Shown: piece by piece, positions 1 to 5,506 of the stretch
How positions within the stretch are numbered: the stretch's first letter is position 1
Layout: the number at the start of each line of letters is the position of its first letter
Origin: Chloroflexota bacterium
Lineage (GTDB): Bacteria; Chloroflexota; Anaerolineae; Anaerolineales; DRMV01
Length of the DNA stretch: 12,513 nt
Direction: 5' to 3'
Assembly: GCA_013154225.1 (NCBI GenBank)
Contig: JAADCW010000101.1
Span: 1-12,513 of the forward strand
Position numbers and translations under genes: made by a program
Notes under the pieces: model-generated
The model's input: only the letters and a program-made list of their open reading frames with translations
Databases searched by the model: none
What the model was told of the DNA's origin: nothing

Positions 1-140
1 TCGTGGTGCTCTACAAGGGGGAAGTTGCAGAGCGCGGCACCCATGCGGACTTGCTGGCCCGCGGCGGCCTCTACCGCCGCCTGTGGGATTTACAGCGGGA
101 AAACCTGGTGGAAATTGTGGGAGAAACAGCCGCGGAGTAG
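1..140 (+). CDS. ABC transporter ATP-binding protein, C-terminal fragment
   Basis: Only the last 45 residues are in the window; the first complete codon is at base 3 and the stop is TAG at 138-140. The fragment reads VVLYKGEVAERGTHADLL followed by a GLYRRLWDLQ tail. This is the usual end of the nucleotide-binding domain in exporter-type (MsbA/MDR-like, often fused to the membrane domain) ABC ATPases: the 'G-x-x-x-E-x-G-T-H-x-x-L' segment lies after the H-loop and is followed by 'G-x-Y-x-x-L-x-x-Q'. The Walker A, signature and Walker B motifs would lie upstream, outside the window. Substrate cannot be told from this piece. It ends 109 bases before the next gene, with no clear hairpin terminator between them. 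Confidence 0.85.
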   Translation, partial: VVLYKGEVAERGTHADLLARGGLYRRLWDLQRENLVEIVGETAAE

Positions 141-176
141 TGGACGCATCAAGCCAACGGCATACCCTTCCATCCC

Positions 177-207
177 TTGGCATTCCTCCCTTCAGCGGCG
201 GTATAAT
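177..207 (+). promoter_or_regulatory. Sigma-70-type promoter for the ornithine cyclodeaminase-family gene
   Basis: A perfect -10 hexamer TATAAT lies at 202-207. A near-consensus -35 TTGGCA (one mismatch to TTGACA) lies at 177-182. The spacer is 19 bases, slightly longer than the usual 17. A start about 7 bases downstream (near 214) would leave a 5' leader of about 36 bases before the ATG at 250. A perfect TATAAT in a sequence this GC-rich is unlikely by chance in just this gap. Confidence 0.6.
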
Positions 208-249
208 TGGAAAGTCTCTGCCCGGTGCCCCCCCATGCGGAGAAAGCCT

Positions 250-1239
250 ATGCTCATCTTGACCGCCGACGAAGTCCGTCAAGCCCTTCCCATGCCTGCC
301 GCCATTGAAGCCGTCAAGGCGGCCTACCGCGCCCTCTCGTCAGGGCAAGCCGAGGTTCCCCTGCGCCTCTCCTTGCCTGTGACACCCCACGAGGGCGTGA
401 GTTTGTTTATGCCCGCTTATGTGGGTGGCGAGGCCGAAGAAGCCCTTACCGTCAAGGTGGTGTCGGTCTTTCCCCACAACCCCGAACGCGGCATGCCCAC
501 GATTTACGCCGCGGTGCTGGTGCTGGAACCCGACACCGGCCGCCCCATTGCGCTGTTGGAAGGCGGCACCCTGACCGCCCTACGCACCGGCGCGGCCTCG
601 GGAGCGGCCACCGACGTCCTCGCCCGGCCCGATAGCCATGTGCTGGCCATCTTCGGCGCGGGCACTCAAGGCCGCACCCAGGCCGAAGCCGTGTGCACCG
701 TGCGCCCCATCGAACAGGTGTGGGTGTACGACGTCGCCACCGACCGCGCCCAGGCCTTTGCAGAAGAGATGGCCGGGGTCGGCCCCATTCCAAAGGATGT
801 GCGCGTCGCGGCTACCCCTGCAGAAGCCGTGCGCGACGCGGACGTCATCTGCACCGCCACCATCGCCACCCAGCCCGTATTTTCCGATGCCGACTTGAAG
901 CCCGGCGTACACATCAACGGCATCGGCGCCTACACCCCGGAAATGGCCGAAGTGCCGCCCGAAACCGTGGCCCGGGCCCTGGTGGTGGTAGATTCCCGTG
1001 AGGCCGTGCTGGCCGAAGCCGGCGACCTGATTCAACCCATCCGTGCCGGCATCATCACAGCAGACCATATCCACGCGGAACTGGGCGAAATTTTGCTTGG
1101 GCGCAAGCCCGGACGCACCAGCGACGAGCAAATCACCTTCTTCAAGTCTGTGGGCGTTGCCGTGCAAGATGCCATGGCCGCCCAAACCGCGTTGCAAAAC
1201 GCCAAAGCGCAGGGCTTAGGCAACGAGGTGGCGTTTTAG
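250..1239 (+). CDS. Ornithine cyclodeaminase / mu-crystallin family NAD(P)-dependent reductase
   Basis: 329 residues, the normal length for this family. The start at 250 (MLILTADEVRQALPM) is preceded by a Shine-Dalgarno GGAGAAAG at 239-246. An in-frame ATG at 235 is possible but has no such site, and longer starts run back across the promoter. The N-terminal part carries the substrate-binding region with the conserved Lys in TVKVVS (K69) and the ALRTGAASG stretch (R112). A Rossmann fold follows with GAGTQG at 136-141 for NAD(P). NGIGAYTPEM near 223-232 and FKSVGVAVQDA near 298-308 are typical late family motifs. Family members include ornithine cyclodeaminase, archaeal-type alanine dehydrogenase, ketimine reductase and 1-pyrroline-2-carboxylate reductase; the sequence alone does not separate these. 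The FAD amino acid oxidoreductase downstream makes an imine or 2-oxo acid reductase role attractive, but that is inference. It probably has its own promoter (177-207). Confidence 0.88.
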   Translation: MLILTADEVRQALPMPAAIEAVKAAYRALSSGQAEVPLRLSLPVTPHEGVSLFMPAYVGGEAEEALTVKVVSVFPHNPERGMPTIYAAVLVLEPDTGRPIALLEGGTLTALRTGAASGAATDVLARPDSHVLAIFGAGTQGRTQAEAVCTVRPIEQVWVYDVATDRAQAFAEEMAGVGPIPKDVRVAATPAEAVRDADVICTATIATQPVFSDADLKPGVHINGIGAYTPEMAEVPPETVARALVVVDSREAVLAEAGDLIQPIRAGIITADHIHAELGEILLGRKPGRTSDEQITFFKSVGVAVQDAMAAQTALQNAKAQGLGNEVAF

Positions 1240-1241
1240 GT

Positions 1242-1254
1242 GTCAGGCGTCAGG
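1242..1254 (+). repeat. Short GTCAGG heptamer direct repeat
   Basis: Two copies of GTCAGG, at 1242-1247 and 1249-1254, are spaced 7 bases apart just after the stop codon of the reductase gene. The 7-base period matches that of the larger heptamer tract about 20 bases downstream, although the unit sequence differs. With only two copies it could be chance. Confidence 0.4.
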
Positions 1255-1275
1255 TGCGGCGCATTCTGCACTTCC

Positions 1276-1364
1276 TAATTCGCCATTCCGCAATTCGCAA
1301 TTTGCAATTCGCAATTCGCCATTTGCCATTCGCAACTCGCCATTTACTCGCCATTTCCAATTCC
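1276..1364 (+). repeat. Degenerate 7-bp tandem repeat tract (consensus CAATTCG / CCATTTG)
   Basis: From 1291 the sequence can be cut into heptamers: CAATTCG, CAATTTG, CAATTCG, CAATTCG, CCATTTG, CCATTCG, CAACTCG, CCATTTA. A 4-base slip (CTCG, 1347-1350) follows, then CCATTTC and CAATTCC up to 1364. Two looser copies precede at 1276-1290. The consensus is C(A/C)ATT(C/T)G. The tract is much richer in A and T than the flanking genes and fills most of the gap between the two amino acid enzymes. Heptanucleotide intergenic repeats are known elsewhere, for example the STRR repeats of heterocystous cyanobacteria. This tract lies upstream of the Shine-Dalgarno site of the next gene. Its function is unknown; it is most simply a slippage-generated repeat. 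Confidence 0.8.
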
Positions 1365-1387
1365 TCACGCTCTCCTGGAGACCTCCC

Positions 1388-2545
1388 ATGACCGACTTCC
1401 CCAACACTGCCGAAATCATCATCGTCGGCGGCGGTGTGATGGGCGCAAGCATTGCCTATCACCTGGCCGCGCGTGGCCAAAAAGGCGTCGTTTTGTTGGA
1501 AAAGGAATCGTTCTTTGGCCTGGGTGCAACCGGCCGCTGTGCTGGTGGCGTGCGCTACCAATTCTCTACCGAAATCAACATCCGTCTTTCGCTGGAAAGC
1601 CTGCCCATGTTGGAGCGCTTTCCAGAGGAAATCGGCTACCCCATTGACTACCGCCAAATCGGCTACCTCTTCGTGCTCACCAACGAACAAGATGTGGCCA
1701 CCTTCAAGGAAGTGGTCGCCCTGCAACACCGCCTGGGCGTAAACACCGAATGGTGGAGCGGCGACGACGTCCGTAAGCGCCTGCCCATGATGCGCTGGGA
1801 CGACGCGCTGGCTGCCACCTTCCACGCCAAAGACGGCCTGGTGGACCCCAACGGCGTGGTCATGGGTTACACCCAGCGCGCCCGCCAGTTGGGCGCCAAA
1901 ACCCTTACCGATGTGGAAGTCACTGGCATTCGGGTGGAAGGCGGCAAAGTCGTAGGCGTGGACACCAACCGCGGGAGCATTGATGCGCCCATTGTGGTCA
2001 ACGCGGCTGGCCCGTGGGCCGGGCTCATTGGCAAAATGGCCGGCGTTGATATTCCCATCGAACCCCTCCGCCGCCAATGGCTCACCACCACGCCCATCCC
2101 CGAACTGCCCGACGACTTCCCCTTTGTGATCGACTTTGCCCAAAGCCTCTACTTCCACCCCGAAGGTGAGGGGTTGCTGACCGGCATGTCCAACCCCAAC
2201 GAAAAGCCTGGCTTTGACCAATCCGTGGATCCTGACTGGGAACTGGTGCACATGGAAGCCGCGATTGAGCGCTTCCCACTGCTGGAGCGCGCGGGCGTGG
2301 TTTCTCGCGTCGCGGGGCTTTACGAAGTCACCCCCGACGCGCACCCGATTTTCGGCAAAACACCGGTCGAAGGCTTTTACGTTTGCGCCGGCTTCTCCGG
2401 CCACGGCTTCATGCACGGGCCCATTGCCGGCAAACTGATGTCCGAAATCATTCTCGACGGGCAGGCCAAAACCGTTGATGTTTCCACCCTTGACCTGGCC
2501 CGATTTACCGAAGGGCGGCTCATTGAGGAGTACAATGTAGTGTGA
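1388..2545 (+). CDS. FAD-dependent amino acid oxidoreductase (DAO family; sarcosine/glycine/proline-type)
   Basis: 385 residues, typical of single-chain DAO-family enzymes and of the sarcosine oxidase beta-like group. The ATG at 1388 has GGAG at 1377-1380, seven bases upstream. The N-terminal FAD-binding Rossmann motif is GGGVMG (14-19), with the ribose-binding acidic residue in LLEKE (E38) and an ATGRCAGGVR flavin-contact segment (47-56). The second FAD segment is VNAAGPWAG (204-212). The C-terminal family signature DAHPIFG (317-323) plus AGFSGHGFMHGP (334-345) is strongly like SoxB/glycine oxidase/D-proline dehydrogenase relatives. These enzymes oxidise secondary or D-amino acids to imines, passing electrons to O2 or to a carrier. 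Substrate is not readable from the sequence. It follows the ornithine cyclodeaminase-family reductase on the same strand, 148 bases apart, and an inverted repeat begins right after its stop. Confidence 0.88.
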   Translation: MTDFPNTAEIIIVGGGVMGASIAYHLAARGQKGVVLLEKESFFGLGATGRCAGGVRYQFSTEINIRLSLESLPMLERFPEEIGYPIDYRQIGYLFVLTNEQDVATFKEVVALQHRLGVNTEWWSGDDVRKRLPMMRWDDALAATFHAKDGLVDPNGVVMGYTQRARQLGAKTLTDVEVTGIRVEGGKVVGVDTNRGSIDAPIVVNAAGPWAGLIGKMAGVDIPIEPLRRQWLTTTPIPELPDDFPFVIDFAQSLYFHPEGEGLLTGMSNPNEKPGFDQSVDPDWELVHMEAAIERFPLLERAGVVSRVAGLYEVTPDAHPIFGKTPVEGFYVCAGFSGHGFMHGPIAGKLMSEIILDGQAKTVDVSTLDLARFTEGRLIEEYNVV

Positions 2546-2618
2546 CATCTCAACCTTCCCCCACCCCCACGCTTTTCCGGTAACAGCCCGGCGGGGGGCG
2601 CAGGGGCAGGGTGAGATG
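2546..2618 (+). repeat. Imperfect inverted repeat with C-rich and G-rich arms, possible terminator
   Basis: Immediately after the stop codon, CATCTCA (2546-2552) is exactly complementary to TGAGATG (2612-2618). Inside these ends a C-rich arm (about 2554-2572) faces a G-rich arm (about 2593-2611), so much of the 73-base element can fold into an imperfect stem with mismatches. The middle holds a smaller CCCGGCGGGG region. There is no T-tract after it, so it is not a classical intrinsic terminator. It could be a factor-dependent terminator or mRNA 3' stabiliser, or a small repeated intergenic element. The next gene begins 53 bases further on. Confidence 0.45.
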
Positions 2619-2671
2619 GCAAGGGCTCCTCGTGTTCACGCCCTTTGAAGTCTCTCCAAGAAAGGCCCATT

Positions 2672-3835
2672 ATGCCCTCTGCTGAAATTCTTACCATCGG
2701 TACTGAACTGCTGCTGGGCGAAATTGTGGACACCAACAGCCACTACATCGCCCGCCGCCTGCGCGACGCAGGCATTGACCTTTACCGCACCACCACCGTA
2801 GGCGACAACGTCGCGCGCATTGCGCAAGCCGTGCGGGAAGCCCTCACCCGGGCAGACATCGTGATCACCACAGGCGGCCTCGGTCCCACGGTGGACGACC
2901 CCACCCGCAAAGCCGTGGCCGACGCGGTGGGCGTTCCCCTGGAATTCCACCCCGAACTGTGGGAAGACATTCAAAAGCGGTTCGCCCAATATGGCCGCCA
3001 GCCCACCGAAAACAACCGCCGTCAGGCATTTATTCCCCAAGGCGCGCGGGTCATTCCCAACCCGGTGGGCACCGCACCCGCGTTCGCGGTGGAAACCCCC
3101 GACGGCGTGGTGATTTCCCTGCCGGGCGTGCCGCGCGAAATGGAATACCTCTTCAACCACGATGTCCTGCCCTACCTGCGCAAACGCTTCGATCTGCGCG
3201 GCGTGATTCTGGCGCGGGTGCTTCACACCGCGGGCATGCCCGAAAGCGCGCTGGATGAGCAAATCGGCGACCTGGAGCGCCTCAGCAACCCCACCGTGGG
3301 CCTGCTGGCCCACCCCGGCCAGGTGGACATTCGCATCACAGCCAAAGCCGAAAGCGAAGAGGCCGCGCAGGCCATGATTGCTGAGGTGGAAGCCGAACTG
3401 CGGCGGCGCCTGGGCACCCGCATCTACGGCGCAGACGAAGAAACGCTGGAAGGCGTGGTCGGCGAGCACATGCTGGACCACGGCCTAACCTTCACCGCGC
3501 TGGAAGCAGGCGTAGGCGGCGAACTTCTGCGCCGTGCGGGCAAAGTTGCGGGCTTCCAGGGCGGCGAAATGGTTGCCGCGCCCCTGGATGAGCACGCCCT
3601 GCCGGAAAAACTCCACGCGTGCTGTCCACAGCAACAAGCCCCATGGGCGCTGGGCGTCAGCCTGTTCCCCGCGGAAGGCGCGAACCGCGCCCTGGTGGCG
3701 CTGGTGCGCCCCGAAGGTGACGAAGTGCGGGAATTCCACTTTGGCGGCCCGCCCCAAATGGCCCCCAACTGGGCCACCAACATGGCCCTCAATCTGCTCC
3801 GCCGCCGCCTGCTTGCTTTGGAGGAAACCCCATGA
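2672..3835 (+). CDS. cinA: CinA-family protein: ADP-ribose pyrophosphatase (COG1058) domain plus degenerate nicotinamide-nucleotide amidase-like domain
   Basis: 387 residues; classical two-domain CinA proteins are a little longer (about 410-430). The start ATG at 2672 gives MPSAEILTIGTELLLGE, the canonical CinA N-terminus, with GAAAGG upstream at 2660-2665; an upstream in-frame TTG at 2645 is not supported. The N-terminal MoaB-like domain (about 1-170) is intact: TTGGLGPTVDDPTRKA (67-82), PTENNRRQAFIPQGA (111-125), NPVGTAPAF (130-138) and LPGVPREM (150-157). In characterised relatives it hydrolyses ADP-ribose, and the full protein takes part in NAD salvage by NMN deamidation. The C-terminal region (about 258-387) aligns by position with the PncC amidase, but the active-site block T-A-E-S-C-T-G-G reads TALEAGVGG (275-283). 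The catalytic serine and following cysteine are replaced, and the later 'TGIAGP'-type glycine-rich segment reads GVSLFPAEG. The amidase is therefore probably inactive. It overlaps folD by 4 bases. Confidence 0.9.
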   Translation: MPSAEILTIGTELLLGEIVDTNSHYIARRLRDAGIDLYRTTTVGDNVARIAQAVREALTRADIVITTGGLGPTVDDPTRKAVADAVGVPLEFHPELWEDIQKRFAQYGRQPTENNRRQAFIPQGARVIPNPVGTAPAFAVETPDGVVISLPGVPREMEYLFNHDVLPYLRKRFDLRGVILARVLHTAGMPESALDEQIGDLERLSNPTVGLLAHPGQVDIRITAKAESEEAAQAMIAEVEAELRRRLGTRIYGADEETLEGVVGEHMLDHGLTFTALEAGVGGELLRRAGKVAGFQGGEMVAAPLDEHALPEKLHACCPQQQAPWALGVSLFPAEGANRALVALVRPEGDEVREFHFGGPPQMAPNWATNMALNLLRRRLLALEETP

Positions 3836-4707
3836 CCGCCAAAATCATTGACGGCAAAGCCATTGCTGAACGCATCCGCGCGCAAATCGCGCAAGAGGTG
3901 CAACAGCGCGTCGAAGCAGGGCTTACCCGCCCCGGCCTGGCCACCGTGCTGGTGGGCGACAACCCGGCTTCGCAAATCTATGTCCGCATGAAGCACAAAG
4001 CCTGCGAACAGGTGGGCATCAACTCCTTTGGCTACGAACTCCCTGCCGATGCCTCGCAGGAAGAAGTCGAAGCCCTGGTGGAACGCCTCAATGCCGACCC
4101 CGCGATCCACGGCATCCTGGTGCAGTTGCCCCTGCCCGCAGGGCTGGACGAGGAAAAGGTGCTGGGTCGCATTCGGCTGGAAAAGGATGTGGACGGCTTC
4201 CACCCCCTCAACATTGGCCGCCTGGCGCAGAAAGGCCGCGAACCCCTCTTTGTGCCCTGCACGCCTGCAGGCATCATGGTACTGCTGGAAGAAGCCGGTG
4301 TCACCCTGGAAGGCGCCCGCGCGGTGGTGCTGGGGCGCTCCAACATTGTGGGCATGCCGGTTTCCCTGCTGCTTTTGCGCCGCAATGCCACGGTCACAGT
4401 GTGCCACTCCCGCACGCGCGATTTGCCCGCGGTCACCCGAGAGGCCGATGTCCTCATCGCCGCGGTGGGGCGTGCGGAAATGGTGCGCCGCGACTGGGTG
4501 AAACCCGGCGCGGTGGTGATTGACGTCGGCGTGAACCGCGTCGAAGACCCCACCGCGAAGAAAGGCTACCGCCTGGTGGGCGATGTGGCTTTTGATGAAG
4601 TCAAAGACGTGGCATCGGCCATCACCCCCGTGCCTGGCGGTGTGGGGCCGATGACCATTGCCATGCTGCTGAAAAACACCCTGCGGGCGGCCAAACTCGC
4701 GGATTGA
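3832..4707 (+). CDS. folD: Bifunctional methylenetetrahydrofolate dehydrogenase / methenyltetrahydrofolate cyclohydrolase FolD
   Basis: 291 residues, the usual FolD length. The start overlaps the cinA stop (ATGA) and has a strong GGAGGAA at 3820-3826, five bases upstream. Catalytic and folate-site features are all visible: YVRMK with Tyr50 and Lys54 (the Y-x3-K motif), QLPLP (98-102), DVDGFHPLN (119-127) and PCTPAGIM (142-149). The NADP-binding Rossmann loop is GRSNIVGMPV (168-177), followed by TVCHSRT (189-195). The C-terminal signature PVPGGVGPMT is at 266-275. The enzyme interconverts 5,10-methylene-, methenyl- and 10-formyl-tetrahydrofolate in the cytoplasm for purine, methionine and C1 metabolism. 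Co-translation with cinA and the 4-base gap to the next gene suggest one operon. No missing residues. Confidence 0.97.
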   Translation: MTAKIIDGKAIAERIRAQIAQEVQQRVEAGLTRPGLATVLVGDNPASQIYVRMKHKACEQVGINSFGYELPADASQEEVEALVERLNADPAIHGILVQLPLPAGLDEEKVLGRIRLEKDVDGFHPLNIGRLAQKGREPLFVPCTPAGIMVLLEEAGVTLEGARAVVLGRSNIVGMPVSLLLLRRNATVTVCHSRTRDLPAVTREADVLIAAVGRAEMVRRDWVKPGAVVIDVGVNRVEDPTAKKGYRLVGDVAFDEVKDVASAITPVPGGVGPMTIAMLLKNTLRAAKLAD

Positions 4708-4711
4708 GCCC

Positions 4712-5443
4712 ATGCCTATGTCTCCCACCGTCAACCTTTTCGCCACGTGCCTGGCCGACACCTTTCGGAAAAACATCGTTGACGCCACCGAAAAGGTGCT
4801 CCAGCGGGCGGGGGCTGAGGTGCGCCGCCCCGAGGGGCTGACCTGCTGTGGTCAGCCGGCCTTCAACGCGGGCGATTGGGACGACGCGCGGCGCATGGCC
4901 CAGCACACCATCCAGGTGCTGGAAGCCTACGACGGCCCAGTGGTGCTCCCTGCGGGGTCCTGCACAGCCATGATTCGGCATCATTATGCCGATCTGTTTG
5001 CCGATGACCCGCATTGGTTGCCGCGCGCCCAGCAGTTGGCCGCGCGCACATACGAGTTGACCGAATATCTGGTGGACGTCCTGGGTGTAACCGACCTGGG
5101 CGTCCACTTTCCTTACCGCATTACCTATCACCCCTCGTGCCATTTGCTGCGCAGTTTGGGCGTTGACCGCCAACCACGCGCCCTGCTGGCCGCGCTGCAT
5201 GGCGCGGAATTTGTGGAATTGCCCCACGCTGATGAATGCTGCGGCTTCGGCGGCGTGTTTTCTGCCGAGCATCCCGACATTGCCCAGGCCATGCTGGAAC
5301 GGAAAGTTGCCAACATCGCGGCCACCCAAGCCGATTTTTGCATTACCGCAGACCCCAGTTGTTTGCTTCACATCCAAGGGGGGCTGAATCGCGCGGGTGT
5401 GTCCACGCAAATGCGTCACATTGCTGAAGTCCTTTCAGCATAA
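4712..5443 (+). CDS. (Fe-S)-binding protein with two CCG domains, LutA/LldE (GlcF-like) family
   Basis: 243 residues, normal for LutA/YkgE-type proteins. Two cysteine-rich CCG units are visible. The first has C13, CCG at 45-47 (31 residues between, as in the C-x31-CCG pattern) and GSC at 82-84. The second has C143, ECCGFGG at 175-181 and DPSC at 214-217. These bind an iron-sulfur cluster in relatives such as GlcF, HdrB and LutA, which serve lactate or glycolate oxidation or heterodisulfide-type electron transfer. In the LutABC lactate system the partners LutB and LutC sit beside it; here neither neighbour is one, so the physiological partner is unknown. The start ATG at 4712 lies 4 bases after the folD stop with only a weak ribosome site; an in-frame ATG at 4718 is an alternative. 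Probably transcribed with cinA and folD. Confidence 0.85.
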   Translation: MPMSPTVNLFATCLADTFRKNIVDATEKVLQRAGAEVRRPEGLTCCGQPAFNAGDWDDARRMAQHTIQVLEAYDGPVVLPAGSCTAMIRHHYADLFADDPHWLPRAQQLAARTYELTEYLVDVLGVTDLGVHFPYRITYHPSCHLLRSLGVDRQPRALLAALHGAEFVELPHADECCGFGGVFSAEHPDIAQAMLERKVANIAATQADFCITADPSCLLHIQGGLNRAGVSTQMRHIAEVLSA

Positions 5444-5472
5444 CGAAACTTTGCGCCTTGCCCCACAACCTC

Positions 5473-5492
5473 TTGGGAAGCCCCTTTCCCAA
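5473..5492 (+). repeat. Small hairpin between the CCG-domain gene and the GT39-like gene
   Basis: TTGGGAA (5473-5479) and TTCCCAA (5486-5492) form a perfect 7-bp stem with a 6-base loop in the 63-base gap. No T-run follows, so termination is uncertain. It lies 14 bases before the ATG of the membrane glycosyltransferase gene, where it could also affect translation. Confidence 0.35.
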
Positions 5493-5506
5493 ACAGCGAG
5501 CGTGTC

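Noticed and set aside
25..249. N-terminal extension of the ornithine cyclodeaminase-family frame back to base 25
   Set aside because: It crosses the ABC transporter end and the 177-207 promoter. Family similarity and a Shine-Dalgarno site place the start at 250.
1250..2548. 432-codon open frame on the minus strand
   Set aside because: It mirrors the DAO-family gene, whose FAD motifs are unmistakable on the + strand. Its tail is only the heptamer tract translated into a 7-residue periodic peptide. High GC keeps antisense frames open.
3424..4788. 454-codon open frame on the minus strand across cinA and folD
   Set aside because: folD and cinA motifs are complete on the + strand. The antisense product is low-complexity in Arg, Ala and His with no recognisable domain.
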